Assembly: GCA_937997635.1 (NCBI GenBank) | Contig: CALLFA010000048.1 | Coordinates: 36,086 to 100,085, forward strand | Source: an uncultured Saprospiraceae bacterium | Lineage (GTDB): Bacteria; Bacteroidota; Bacteroidia; Chitinophagales; Saprospiraceae | Reading direction: 5' to 3' | Length of the DNA stretch: 64,000 bases | Part shown: in pieces, positions 8,410 to 17,335 of the stretch | Position numbering within the stretch: the stretch's first letter is position 1 | How the letters are laid out: every line of letters starts with the position of its first letter | Position numbers and translations under genes: made by a program | The notes under the pieces: model-generated | Told to the model about the DNA's origin: nothing | Databases searched by the model: none | Seen by the model: only the letters and a program-made list of their open reading frames with translations

Positions 8410-10209
8410 ATGATTAGAGCGAGTATCGTGTGTGTTATCTGTTTTTTGTCCATCGCCATGATGGCACAAGATTCCAAATTAGCCAATGAATATTACAGAT
8501 CTGGGGAGTACGAACAAGCTGCTGCTCTCTATAAAAAAATATGGGTAGAATCTCGTTATAATGAATACTACTTTGACAGATATATAGAGTCTTTATTGGC
8601 TTTGGAAGACTATGACCAAAGCTTGAAAGAGATCAAAACTCAACTCAAACGAAATCCGAAAGATGTTAATCTGTATGTTGTTCGAGGTAAAGTACTAGAA
8701 CGTCAAGGAAAGGGTGAAGAGGCGGAAAAACAGTACGCCAAAGCTGTCCAACAACTTCCAAAAGATCACAACAAAATCAGGAATTTGGCAAATGCCTTCA
8801 ATCGACTGACCAAGTACGAACTCGCCCTAAAAACATACAAGATGGGTGAAGCTCTTCTAAATCAATCTGGTATATTCTCTTACCAAATAGCGGACATCTA
8901 TAAACGACTAGGCAACACTTCGGAGATGATCCATTATTATCTGCTGAGTGTCAATGAAAATCCAAATCAGTTGGCGACGATGAAAAACTATTTTAGTCGG
9001 ACTCTGACAGAAGAAGATTTCCCTGTGCTCAAAGAAAAACTATTCGTCAATATCCAAGATGATCCAGACAATGTAAACTTCCCAGAACTTCTAGAGTGGG
9101 TGTACATTCAAGAAAAAGATTACAAGAAAGCATTGCGTCAAGCAAAAGCGCTCGATCTACGATTAGAAGAAAACGGTACAAGAGTATTCAACATCGGTAT
9201 GATCGCGTCTAATGATGGTCAGTTTGATACTGCTATAGGTGCATACCAATACGTCATTGACAATAAAGGCATCAACTCAAGTTACTATCTAGAGGCAAGA
9301 CAAGAATTACTGTCAAACCGAAAGAAGAAGGTTGTCAAAAATCCAAATTACTCTAATCAGGATTTGTTGGATCTTCAGAATGAATACATCTCATACCTTT
9401 CAGAAATAGGCAAGAACAAACAATCGGCATTCATCGTCGCTGAACTAGCAAACTTGGAGGCATATTATATGAATGACCTGCCTAGTGCTATAAACAGACT
9501 CAATGAGATGATCGAATATCCTGGAGTCAACAAATACGTCAAAGCCAACGGCAAGATCAGCCTTGCAGATTTTTATTTAATTCAAGGAGAGATATGGGAG
9601 GCTACATTGCTTTACTCACAAGTCGATAAAGATTTCAAAGAAGACTATTTAGGCGAGAAAGCGAGATACCGCAATGCTCTCCTATCCTATTACAATGGCG
9701 ATTTTCAATGGGCACAAAAACAATTTGATGTACTCAAAGCATCTACTTCTAAATTGATCTCTAACGATGCCATTGATAAATCAGTCTTCATCATGGACAA
9801 TCTTGCTTTAGACACTTCGGATGTGGCTATCTCTATGTATGCAGAGGCTGAGTTGATGACACGTCAAAATAAATATGCGCAAGCATTCAATAAGCTTGAT
9901 TCTCTAGCCACAGCCTTTCCTGATCATTCATTGGTGGATGATATTTATTATCAGAAAGCTATTTTATATCGCAAGCAAAAGGATTACGATAAAGCTGTCG
10001 AAATGTATATGACTGTCATCGAAAATCACAATGAAGAAATCCGGTGTGATAACTCCATCTTCGAATTGGCAGAGATGTACGAAATGGAAATAGGAGATAT
10101 TGACAAGGCTCAAGAACTGTATGAGAAACTCTTCCTCGATTACTCAAATAGCGTCTTTGCTATAGAGGCCCGTAAAAAATACCGATCATTGCGAGGCGAT
10201 AACCTATAA
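8410..10209 (+). CDS. Exported tetratricopeptide-repeat protein
   Basis: A 599-residue protein starting at the ATG at 8410, chosen over 8314 because a signal peptide begins there (MIRASIVCVICFLSIAMMAQ). Multiple TPR-type helix pairs are visible: EYYRSGEYEQAAALYKKI, DVNLYVVRGKVLERQGKGEE, AYQYVIDNKG in the first half, and DYDKAVEMYMTVIENH, DIDKAQELYEKLFLDY at the C-terminus. It probably scaffolds a periplasmic complex. It precedes the acyl-CoA dehydrogenase by nine bases, so co-transcription is likely, though no functional link is evident. Confidence 0.88.
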   Translation: MIRASIVCVICFLSIAMMAQDSKLANEYYRSGEYEQAAALYKKIWVESRYNEYYFDRYIESLLALEDYDQSLKEIKTQLKRNPKDVNLYVVRGKVLERQGKGEEAEKQYAKAVQQLPKDHNKIRNLANAFNRLTKYELALKTYKMGEALLNQSGIFSYQIADIYKRLGNTSEMIHYYLLSVNENPNQLATMKNYFSRTLTEEDFPVLKEKLFVNIQDDPDNVNFPELLEWVYIQEKDYKKALRQAKALDLRLEENGTRVFNIGMIASNDGQFDTAIGAYQYVIDNKGINSSYYLEARQELLSNRKKKVVKNPNYSNQDLLDLQNEYISYLSEIGKNKQSAFIVAELANLEAYYMNDLPSAINRLNEMIEYPGVNKYVKANGKISLADFYLIQGEIWEATLLYSQVDKDFKEDYLGEKARYRNALLSYYNGDFQWAQKQFDVLKASTSKLISNDAIDKSVFIMDNLALDTSDVAISMYAEAELMTRQNKYAQAFNKLDSLATAFPDHSLVDDIYYQKAILYRKQKDYDKAVEMYMTVIENHNEEIRCDNSIFELAEMYEMEIGDIDKAQELYEKLFLDYSNSVFAIEARKKYRSLRGDNL

Positions 10210-10218
10210 ACAGACTTC

Positions 10219-11394
10219 ATGAATTTGTATTACACAGAGGAGCAACTAGCAGTAAAGGAAGCAGCGCGAGATTTTGCTCAAAACGTTCTGAAAAATGGCG
10301 TCATTGAGAGAGACACGACGATGGAATACCCAACTGATGAGATAAAACAGATGGCAGAGATGGGTTTCCTTGGCATGATGGTCTCTCCTGATTATGGTGG
10401 CGGCGGCATGGATACTATTTCATATGTCCTCGCCATGGAAGAATTATCCAAGATTGACAATTCTTGCTCAGTTGTCATGTCCGTAAATAATTCGCTTGTT
10501 TGTTGGGGGCTTGAAGAGTATGGTAATGAGCAACAAAAACAAAAATACCTAACAAAATTGGCGACCGGTGAGTGGCTTGGTGCTTTCTGTTTGTCTGAGC
10601 CAGAAGCTGGCAGTGATGCGACTAGTCAACGAACAACTGCCGTGGACATGGGAGATCACTATCTCTTGAACGGTACAAAAAATTGGATTACCAATGGAGG
10701 TAAATCCAACGTACACTTGGTGATGGCACAGACAGATGCAGAGAAAGGACATCGTGGCATCAATACCTTAATTGTAGAAAGCCATTGGGATGGTGTGAGC
10801 ATTGGCGCTAAAGAAGATAAATTGGGCATTCGATCTTCGGACACACATTCTATCATGTATTCAGATGTCAAAGTCCCTAAAGAAAACAGAATCCACGAAG
10901 ATGGCTTTGGCTTTAAGTTTGCGATGAAAACGCTCGATGGTGGGCGTATTGGTATTGCCGCTCAAGCGTTGGGCATACACGCAGGTGCCTATGAATTAGC
11001 TGTCGCTTATTCTAAAGAAAGAGAAGCATTTGGTAAGCCGATTTCTCAACATCAATCAGTATCCAACAAGCTTGCTAATATGGCGACAGACTTGGAAGCT
11101 TCTAGATTGTTGGTACACCGTGCAGCCTGGTTAAAGGATCAAGGAAAGCCCTATGCCAATGCCGCAGCTATGGCAAAGTTATATGCAGCCGAGGCAGCAA
11201 TGAAGCATTCCGTTGAAGCTGTTCAAGTACATGGAGGCTATGGATTTGTGAAAGAATATCATGTCGAACGACTTATGAGAGACGCCAAGATTACGCAGAT
11301 TTATGAAGGCACATCTGAGATTCAACGCCTCGTGATTGCGAGAAATATATTGAAAGGTCAATTGCACGAACCACTACTAGCGGCCAGTACGTAA
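10219..11394 (+). CDS. Acyl-CoA dehydrogenase, short/medium chain type
   Basis: A 391-residue flavoenzyme that introduces the alpha-beta double bond in fatty acyl-CoA in beta-oxidation. N-terminal helical domain at about 1-120, FAD-binding beta domain with LSEPEAGSDA and WITNGG, and C-terminal helical domain with EREAFGKPI, QVHGGYGF and the catalytic-base motif IYEGTSEIQR. This motif set fits butyryl/short-chain-specific dehydrogenases best. Length is normal. It sits between a TPR gene and an M50 peptidase at four-base spacing; no ETF or thiolase gene is nearby. Confidence 0.95.
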   Translation: MNLYYTEEQLAVKEAARDFAQNVLKNGVIERDTTMEYPTDEIKQMAEMGFLGMMVSPDYGGGGMDTISYVLAMEELSKIDNSCSVVMSVNNSLVCWGLEEYGNEQQKQKYLTKLATGEWLGAFCLSEPEAGSDATSQRTTAVDMGDHYLLNGTKNWITNGGKSNVHLVMAQTDAEKGHRGINTLIVESHWDGVSIGAKEDKLGIRSSDTHSIMYSDVKVPKENRIHEDGFGFKFAMKTLDGGRIGIAAQALGIHAGAYELAVAYSKEREAFGKPISQHQSVSNKLANMATDLEASRLLVHRAAWLKDQGKPYANAAAMAKLYAAEAAMKHSVEAVQVHGGYGFVKEYHVERLMRDAKITQIYEGTSEIQRLVIARNILKGQLHEPLLAAST

Positions 11395-11398
11395 TCGC

Positions 11399-12493
11399 AT
11401 GTTGGATAGATCCTTTACATTAGGTCGATATGCAGGCATTCCTGTGAAGGTGCATTGGACCTTTGGACTTCTGTTCCTTTTCATCATTTACATTGGGGTT
11501 GAAAGTCATAAAACGACCTTAGAACAAATCTTTTTCATCCTTACATTTTTGACTCTTTTCTTTTGTGTTGTTTTACACGAATATGGGCATGCGTTGACAG
11601 CAAGACTATTCAATGTTCACACACGTGACATCATCATTTCACCAATTGGTGGAGTGGCTAGATTAGAGCGATTACCTGTAAAGCCAAAGGAAGAATTATT
11701 AGTAGCAATAGCCGGACCAATGGTCAATGTGGTTATCGCTATTTTATGTTTTATTGGAATTGCTTCCTTTGCGGGAATGGAACATTTCATCTTCAATGAG
11801 CAGTCTGATCAAATTGATAGCTTCCCGAAATTTGTAGTGGCTGTCTTTTTTATAAATGTGGTCTTATTTTTCTTCAATCTCATTCCTGCTTTTCCAATGG
11901 ATGGAGGCAGAATTCTCAGAGCACTCCTGAGCATGAAATTAGGGAAAACAAAATCGACCAAAATAGCTTCCATCATAGGTAAAATGTTTGCAGTAGGCTT
12001 TATGTTTTATGGTCTATACATTTCCCACTATGTCCTTGTCGTTATTGGAGGCTTCATATTCTTTATGGCAAATACCGAAAACAAACAAGTCATACTAGAA
12101 GATCGGTTGCATTCGACCAAAATAGACGACATCAAACGCAGTGAATACACAACTCTTTACCTCCATGACAAAATGGAGAAAGCCGTAAATCTGTCTTTGC
12201 AGCAGCAAGAGAATAATTTTCTAGTCGCTGATCTTGAAGGCAAACTGATTGGCATCCTACACAATCTATTCATAAGAGACGCTATACAAGATAAGCGGAC
12301 TCATGAGCCAGTATCCACATTTACCTCAACTAAATTTCATGTGTTCACACCTGATATGTCCATCTACGAAGCTCGGCACAAAATGAATGAACTTGGATTG
12401 AGTATCGTGGGTGTCGGAAATTCTGAGGAAGAATTGGTTGGGGTGATTGACCATGATAGTATTGTGCATTTCATGAGGATGACGAGTAGGTGA
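11399..12493 (+). CDS. M50 site-2 protease-like membrane peptidase with CBS domains
   Basis: A 364-residue intramembrane zinc peptidase. Six or so membrane segments occupy residues 1-225. HEYGH (His60, Glu61, His64) and the second metal motif FNLIPAFPMDGG (Asp168) are both intact, as in the SpoIVFB group. The C-terminal 120 residues form a CBS pair (VADLEGKLIGILHN; LSIVGVGNSEEELVGVI), which in SpoIVFB-type enzymes senses nucleotides. The substrate is unknown. It begins four bases after the acyl-CoA dehydrogenase stop and is followed by the first copy of the hairpin repeat. Confidence 0.93.
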   Translation: MLDRSFTLGRYAGIPVKVHWTFGLLFLFIIYIGVESHKTTLEQIFFILTFLTLFFCVVLHEYGHALTARLFNVHTRDIIISPIGGVARLERLPVKPKEELLVAIAGPMVNVVIAILCFIGIASFAGMEHFIFNEQSDQIDSFPKFVVAVFFINVVLFFFNLIPAFPMDGGRILRALLSMKLGKTKSTKIASIIGKMFAVGFMFYGLYISHYVLVVIGGFIFFMANTENKQVILEDRLHSTKIDDIKRSEYTTLYLHDKMEKAVNLSLQQQENNFLVADLEGKLIGILHNLFIRDAIQDKRTHEPVSTFTSTKFHVFTPDMSIYEARHKMNELGLSIVGVGNSEEELVGVIDHDSIVHFMRMTSR

Positions 12494-12500
12494 CATACAC

Positions 12501-12530
12501 AAAGAGATCAGACCTGTAAGCCTTTGGCTT
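12501..12530. repeat. Partial copy of dispersed hairpin repeat
   Basis: AAAGAGATCAGACCTGTAAG followed by CCTTTGGCTT matches the left part of the full copies at 13641-13715 and 13731-13806; the right half is not conserved here. Confidence 0.75.
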
Positions 12531-12638
12531 AGACCTTCTGTTCGCCTATCATTATACGAGAGCGAGCGTCTTGAGAGCAGACTTCAGAGTCAAATGCCTG
12601 TTATACCCATTTTGCTGTAACTAATATTTTACAGACCT

Positions 12639-12655
12639 TTCCCAATGATTGGGAA
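12639..12655. promoter_or_regulatory. Perfect operator-like palindrome before the toxin-antitoxin pair
   Basis: TTCCCAATGATTGGGAA is an exact 8-bp inverted repeat around a single G. It overlaps the TTG at 12649-12651 that sits at the right distance to act as the -33 element, so a repressor bound here would block the promoter. The HTH protein encoded at 13088 is the natural candidate; binding itself is inference. Confidence 0.7.
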
Positions 12656-12680
12656 TTCTTGTTAAATTATTATATGTTTG
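12649..12680 (+). promoter_or_regulatory. Promoter of the MqsR/MqsA-like operon
   Basis: TTG (12649-12651), 21 bases, then TATGTTTG (12673-12680), matching the Bacteroidota -33/-7 pattern. The start would fall near 12687, about 12 bases before the ATG at 12699. Confidence 0.6.
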
Positions 12681-12698
12681 TTTCTGAACTCGTATTAA

Positions 12699-13082
12699 AT
12701 GATGACAACACTACCTTATACGGAATCAAATGTTGAAATAATTCAAGCATTCTTAGATGAAACTAAAGAAAGAATATCTGAAGGTGTTACCATAACTTTT
12801 ACAAATAAAGCTCAAGCCGAACTTGCTGTTTTAAGCTTAAGCTATAACTTAGGTATTGATGATATAGAAAATGCTATTGTCAACTTAACGCCTGAAAATT
12901 ACTATAGAGGTATCGATCCTTCAGGGAAAGCAGACTTTGATGTATGTGCTTTTTACACAGAAATAGGAATTGATAATGTTGGAATTTATTTGAAATATGG
13001 TTTAGAAACGAACGGTTTACAGATTCTTATATTTTCAAATCATGCTCCTATGCACCCAATGGGGCAGCCATTCAAAAATTAA
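12699..13082 (+). CDS. MqsR-family toxin-like protein
   Basis: A 127-residue protein that aligns by eye with E. coli MqsR, an mRNA interferase that cuts at GCU. Matching segments are IIQAFLDETKERISEG (cf. the VKKLVNAG helix), LGIDDIENAIVNLTPENYY (cf. LGLDFDGMCNVIIGLSESDFY) and VGIYLKYG (cf. VYLKITV), which keeps the Tyr-Leu-Lys of the active-site strand. It is longer than MqsR (98 residues) at both ends, and the C-terminal Lys-rich end is replaced by SNHAPMHPMG. Gene order toxin-then-antitoxin is that of mqsRA. RNase activity is inferred, not shown. The region is distinctly more AT-rich than its neighbours. Confidence 0.7.
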   Translation: MMTTLPYTESNVEIIQAFLDETKERISEGVTITFTNKAQAELAVLSLSYNLGIDDIENAIVNLTPENYYRGIDPSGKADFDVCAFYTEIGIDNVGIYLKYGLETNGLQILIFSNHAPMHPMGQPFKN

Positions 13083-13087
13083 ATGTT

Positions 13088-13579
13088 ATGTCTAATAAAA
13101 AAGTATTAACAAGAAATAATAAGACAACTGACGAACTACAAAGAAATGTTGCCAAAGAGTATAAAGGTGTAACATTTAACTACACTGAAGTTTATTATCT
13201 TGATTATGAAGTTGATGAAGAAACAGGCATGATTAATAAAAATAAAACTGTAGAACATTATACTAAAGATCAAGTTGATCGAAACATGAAAGCTTTAAAA
13301 ACTGCTTACATGGTTGCTAAAGGTTCAATTGCACCTACCGAAATTATTGAATTTCGTGCTAAACATAAAATTCCAGCATCAGCTTTAAGTATAATATTAG
13401 GATTCAGTAAAAACACTATTTCAAATATTGAAAATGATGGTATAACTTCTTTATCAAGTGGTAGATTCATTAAAGTCTGTCTCTCTAACACCGAAATTTT
13501 ATCTCAATACGTCAAAAGCTGCTCTTCTTTAGACATACCTAAGAAAAAAGAAATTATGGAAAGTTTAAATGCTAATTAG
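13088..13579 (+). CDS. MqsA-like antitoxin/repressor lacking the zinc-binding cysteines
   Basis: A 163-residue protein five bases after the toxin gene. Its C-terminal half aligns with the MqsA HTH (Xre-type): TEIIEFRAKHKIPASALSII, LGFSKNTISNIEND, then a helix SGRFIKVCL resembling STIKLLRVL. The N-terminal half has the YKGVTFNYTEVYYLDYEVDE strand pattern of the MqsA N-domain but none of its CxxC zinc ligands; the only cysteines are in the last 40 residues. It probably neutralises the 12699 product and represses the operon through the palindrome at 12639-12655. No downstream partner gene. Confidence 0.7.
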   Translation: MSNKKVLTRNNKTTDELQRNVAKEYKGVTFNYTEVYYLDYEVDEETGMINKNKTVEHYTKDQVDRNMKALKTAYMVAKGSIAPTEIIEFRAKHKIPASALSIILGFSKNTISNIENDGITSLSSGRFIKVCLSNTEILSQYVKSCSSLDIPKKKEIMESLNAN

Positions 13580-13640
13580 CATACTGTTAGTCGGTCAAAA
13601 TAATAACTGTAATAAATAAAACTTCAAGTAGTCGAAGACC

Positions 13641-13715
13641 CAAAGGTCAGACCTGTAAGCCTTTGGCTTATTCCACGAGCGTGAGCCAAAGGTTTTTAAC
13701 CTCTTGGCGTCTTGG
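13641..13715. repeat. Dispersed hairpin repeat, full copy
   Basis: Left arm GGTCAGACCTGTAAGCC, then CCTTTGGCT paired with AGCCAAAGG 15 bases later, then TTTTTAACCTCTTGGCGTC. The nested arms would fold into a long cruciform or RNA hairpin. A second copy lies 92 bases downstream. Confidence 0.85.
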
Positions 13716-13730
13716 CTGGTATATGACAAA

Positions 13731-13806
13731 AAAAGAGGTCAGACCTGTAAGCCTTTGGCTTATTTCACGAGTGTGAGCCAAAGGTTTTTAACCTCTTGGC
13801 GTCTTG
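13731..13806. repeat. Dispersed hairpin repeat, full copy
   Basis: Nearly identical to 13641-13715. Outer arms AGAGGT and ACCTCT and inner arms CCTTTGGCT and AGCCAAAGG are all paired. Confidence 0.85.
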
Positions 13807-13822
13807 TATCCTCCTCCCAAGC

Positions 13823-13858
13823 ATAAAAAAAAGCCCACCAAATTTCTTTGGTAGGCTT
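13823..13858 (-). terminator. Intrinsic terminator of the skp gene
   Basis: On the minus strand AAGCCTACCAAA, loop GAAA, TTTGGTGGGCTT followed by eight T. The 12-bp stem has one G-U pair. It lies 23 bases after the skp stop. Confidence 0.85.
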
Positions 13859-13880
13859 ATATATATCTTAAAAAGGCTTT

Positions 13881-14393
13881 TTACATGCCTAATCGACTCT
13901 TAACTTCAGCCATTAAATCTTCTCCTTCATCGGCAAAAAGCAATGCACCAGTACTTGTATCAAATATCATGGTATATCCTTTTTCCTTACCAAGAGCATC
14001 AACAATGTTTTTTACTTTGTCAAGGATTGGCTGATATAGCTCTTCTCTTTTTTTAGCAATTTGGCCCTGAACTTCAACTTCATATTGTTGAATTTTTTGC
14101 TGCTCAGCTGCTAAGTCAGCTTCTTTCTCTTGTACTTGAACTGGAGAAAACTCTCCGCTCTGTGCTTCTTGTGCATACTTCTGATATTTGGTCTCAAAAG
14201 TTTTTACCATTGCTTCTCCTTTAGAAATCAATTGTTTTTGGTAGGCAGCAATTTCAGAATCTGCAGCTTTGATTTCAGAAAGTTCTGTCAATAATTGAGC
14301 AGAATTTAAGTATCCATATTTCTGTGCTGTCAGAGAAGTAGCGCTAAGAGCTACAAACAAAATAAGTACGTTTAGTGTCTTTGTCAATTTCAT
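13881..14393 (-). CDS. OmpH/Skp-family periplasmic chaperone
   Basis: A 170-residue protein with a signal peptide (MKLTKTLNVLILFVALSATSLTAQ) followed by KYGYLNSAQLLTEL, the start typical of OmpH proteins. A long charged helical hairpin (about residues 45-125, rich in Lys, Glu, Gln) and a compact C-terminal end (MIFDTSTGALLFADEG) complete the fold. Skp trimers hold unfolded outer-membrane proteins for BamA, whose gene lies immediately upstream in transcription order. A TACATTTG -7 element at 14419-14426 suggests it can also be transcribed alone. Confidence 0.9.
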   Translation of the reverse strand: MKLTKTLNVLILFVALSATSLTAQKYGYLNSAQLLTELSEIKAADSEIAAYQKQLISKGEAMVKTFETKYQKYAQEAQSGEFSPVQVQEKEADLAAEQQKIQQYEVEVQGQIAKKREELYQPILDKVKNIVDALGKEKGYTMIFDTSTGALLFADEGEDLMAEVKSRLGM

Positions 14394-14418
14394 GATTTAG
14401 TCATTTATTATAGAGACG

Positions 14419-14426
14419 CAAATGTA
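14419..14426 (-). promoter_or_regulatory. Candidate -7 element of the skp gene
   Basis: The minus strand reads TACATTTG, fitting TAnnTTTG, 25 bases before the ATG at 14393. No clear -33 element. Confidence 0.4.
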
Positions 14427-14533
14427 TACTTATTGAATCCTTTTACATACATTTTAACGAAAGATTAGTACATGAAGCCAACATTCTGGCTCATATGAGA
14501 ATTTAATGTTAATTGAAAATAAGGAGATTTTGA

Positions 14534-17221
14534 TTAATCAGGCTCAAAACCAAGAATGATACTGAACTTTCCGAAGCCTCCAAAACTTGGTGCATTTGGA
14601 TCTTTGTCTAATCCAATGCCATAGTCAAACCCTAACAATCCAAACATTGGTAAGAATACGCGAACACCACCACCGACTGCACGTTGCAGATCAAATGGGT
14701 TGTATTGTCTGAAATCATTCCACACATTTCCCCCTTCTAAGAACGCTAAGGCATAGATCGTTGACGTCGGATTCAGACTCAACGGGTATCTCAATTCAAC
14801 CGTAAATTTGTTGAAAATTGTACCACCACCTAAAGAGAAGTTATTGTTACTGACTGATGTTCCATTTCCTTCTATAAACTCATTCGTTTCATAGCCTCTT
14901 GCTGATATGATGGTCGCACCAGTGATGCCACTATTTTGATTTGACAAACCATCTCCTCCATATATAAACCGCTCAAATGGTACAATACCCAAGTTATTGT
15001 TGTAAGAACCTAGGAACCCCATTTTAGAACGTGCCGCCATGACAAGTTTGTCCGTAAAATTGAAATACCATTCTGTATCAAATCTCCATTTATGGTATTC
15101 TAAGAAATTAAATCTTCTGGATTCCTCTATACTATTGATGAATGACGCTTCACTATTTGGATCACCTAAATCTCCGTCAGTTAATTGATTTCTGACCCCT
15201 CTTCCTAAATTTTCTTGGAATACTACTTCTCTTCGTTCGTCTTCTGTTAAAATCCAGAAATTATCTTTTCTAAATAACGAATATGGAGGTGTTAACTGAA
15301 TGGATAAGGATACTCCTGAACCTCTTCGTGGATATAATTGATTATCAACGCTCCGTCTACTAAACGTTTGATTGATGTTGAAATTTCTAAATTTACCATC
15401 ATTGACGACTAATCCAGCGTTGAAATTATCAAGTGCAATTGTCTCAATATTCACCACTGTGTTAGAGACAAAAAAGTCATCTGGCCACTTTATCTGAGAA
15501 CCAAGTCCAACAAAAAATCTTGTTATGTTTAATTTACCTTGATTAAATGACGTTTGATCGAATACAGAATTTGCAATACCAGCAGTAAAACTTCTTGGTT
15601 TTTCTCCACCGAGCCATGGTTCTGTAAAGGACGCATTAAACGATCTGAAGAATCGACTATTGGATTGTAATCTGACAGAGACACGTTGGCCATCACCTTG
15701 TGGCAATGGATTCCAAGTACTCCGATCTTTTATGTTTTGGATAGAGAAGTTATTAAATGTAACCCCTAGTGTGCCAATCAATCCACTAAATCCGCCATAA
15801 CCTGCTGATAATTCCAGCTGATCAGAAGGCGTTTCTTCTACTGTGTATACGATATCCACTGTGCCCCTTTGTGGGTTTACCGGTGTTTGTATATCGAGGC
15901 TTTCAGGATTAAAATAACCTAAGTTGATCAATTGACGTTGCGATCTGATGATGTCAGATCTACTAAATTTCTCACCTGGTTTTGTTCTTAATTCTCTTCT
16001 GATGACGTGTTCATTAGTTCGGTCATTACCTCTAATCTCTACATTATCGATAGATGCTTGAGCACCTTCAGAAATTCTCATTTCTATATCAATAGAATCC
16101 TCGAAAATGGCAACTTCGACTGGTTGTACATCAAAAAACAAATATCCTTGATCCAAGTATAGTGATGAAATATCTCTACCATCATCTTGACTGAAGCTGA
16201 GTCTTTTTTGGAGTAGTTCTTCATTGTAGACTTCACCTTTATTCAAGCCGAGTACAGTAGCTAATTGTTCGTCAGAATAAATTGTATTCCCCTTCCAAAC
16301 AATATTTCTATAGACATATTGCTGACCTTCTTCAATATCCAAAGACATCTTCAAATACCCCTCATCGGTTCTCCATATTGAGTCGTTTAGTATGGTTGCA
16401 TCTCGAAAACCAAGCTTGTTATAATGAGCAATCACATTTTTCTTATCATCGTCAAAGTCATCAGCTATGTACTTTGACTTTTTAAAGATTGTCCCTTTTT
16501 TCTTAGTCCCTTTCATGAGTTTGCGCAACTTCTTGTCTGTCACAAATTCATTCCCCGAAAATGCAATGTCTTTGATCTTTATACGCTCTTTTCTGTCTAT
16601 GTCAAATTCCAATCTGACTGCATTTGGTCTTGTAGCATCTGCAATTTCCTTGATTTTAACCTCTGCATCTAGGAATCCTTTTTCTATATAATGTTCTTCC
16701 AATTTGGTTTTTGCAAGCTCCTTCTTATTTATGGTGATGACACTTCCACGGGTGATGATGCCGTCTACAATTTCAGAAAGATCTTCATATTTTGTTTTCT
16801 TAACTCCTTTGAATATGTATGTGGACATCGCAGGACTCTCATAAAGCTTAATCCTAAGAAACACAACATCACCGACAATGCTGTCTTGTATGATTTCGAC
16901 ATTTTTAAACAATCCCAACCGATAAAGAGCTTTTAGACCTAAGGCGATAGACTCACTGGGAAGTGTAATTTTCTTACCTTCTCGTAGCTTGGCAATGGAT
17001 TTAATGGCATTTTTATCTCTAGAACCAGCCCCTTCTACTTCTACGGCACCTATTTCGTACTCTCTAGGTTCAATAGAATAATCTAAAAATGATTTAAGGC
17101 TATCCTGCTGTGTCTTTTCTTGCACAGCTTCTTGTTGTGCTGTTTCTTCTTGACCATATACGCTCAAAGAGACCGAAATGAGTAGAAATAAAGAAAATGT
17201 AAACCTTGAAGGTACTTGCAT
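14534..17221 (-). CDS. bamA: Outer-membrane protein assembly factor BamA
   Basis: An 895-residue Omp85 protein. A signal peptide (about 1-24) and a short Gln/Glu-rich linker precede five POTRA domains over about residues 55-450 (for example IEVRGNDRTNEHVIRRELRT near the end of that block). The C-terminal half is a 16-strand barrel with the L6-type motif in ARGYETNEF and ends GKFSIILGFEPD, with the aromatic/hydrophobic last strand. It inserts beta-barrel proteins in the outer membrane. Slightly longer than E. coli BamA, as is normal in this phylum. It follows uppS by 114 bases and precedes skp. Confidence 0.96.
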   Translation of the reverse strand: MQVPSRFTFSLFLLISVSLSVYGQEETAQQEAVQEKTQQDSLKSFLDYSIEPREYEIGAVEVEGAGSRDKNAIKSIAKLREGKKITLPSESIALGLKALYRLGLFKNVEIIQDSIVGDVVFLRIKLYESPAMSTYIFKGVKKTKYEDLSEIVDGIITRGSVITINKKELAKTKLEEHYIEKGFLDAEVKIKEIADATRPNAVRLEFDIDRKERIKIKDIAFSGNEFVTDKKLRKLMKGTKKKGTIFKKSKYIADDFDDDKKNVIAHYNKLGFRDATILNDSIWRTDEGYLKMSLDIEEGQQYVYRNIVWKGNTIYSDEQLATVLGLNKGEVYNEELLQKRLSFSQDDGRDISSLYLDQGYLFFDVQPVEVAIFEDSIDIEMRISEGAQASIDNVEIRGNDRTNEHVIRRELRTKPGEKFSRSDIIRSQRQLINLGYFNPESLDIQTPVNPQRGTVDIVYTVEETPSDQLELSAGYGGFSGLIGTLGVTFNNFSIQNIKDRSTWNPLPQGDGQRVSVRLQSNSRFFRSFNASFTEPWLGGEKPRSFTAGIANSVFDQTSFNQGKLNITRFFVGLGSQIKWPDDFFVSNTVVNIETIALDNFNAGLVVNDGKFRNFNINQTFSRRSVDNQLYPRRGSGVSLSIQLTPPYSLFRKDNFWILTEDERREVVFQENLGRGVRNQLTDGDLGDPNSEASFINSIEESRRFNFLEYHKWRFDTEWYFNFTDKLVMAARSKMGFLGSYNNNLGIVPFERFIYGGDGLSNQNSGITGATIISARGYETNEFIEGNGTSVSNNNFSLGGGTIFNKFTVELRYPLSLNPTSTIYALAFLEGGNVWNDFRQYNPFDLQRAVGGGVRVFLPMFGLLGFDYGIGLDKDPNAPSFGGFGKFSIILGFEPD

Positions 17222-17258
17222 GTTTTTATTCTTTAGGAATCAAGCTGATTCGAAAACG

Positions 17259-17266
17259 CAAACATA
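17259..17266 (-). promoter_or_regulatory. Candidate -7 element of bamA
   Basis: The minus strand reads TATGTTTG, fitting TAnnTTTG, 37 bases before the bamA ATG. The -33 element is not evident. Confidence 0.4.
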
Positions 17267-17335
17267 ACTTTATAGCTGCGCCCGTTAAATAATTTAACGA
17301 AGCTTTAACCTCGTTTTTAGCTTTAATATTCAACT

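Larger units (their letters stand above)
13580..13880. other. Intergenic region filled by two hairpin repeats and a terminator
   Basis: No gene seen. It contains the two complete repeat copies listed separately and the skp terminator. Confidence 0.8.

Noticed and set aside
12540..12600. Possible further copy of the hairpin repeat
   Set aside because: Only scattered short matches (GAGCG, CTTGAG); arms do not pair, so not annotated as a copy.
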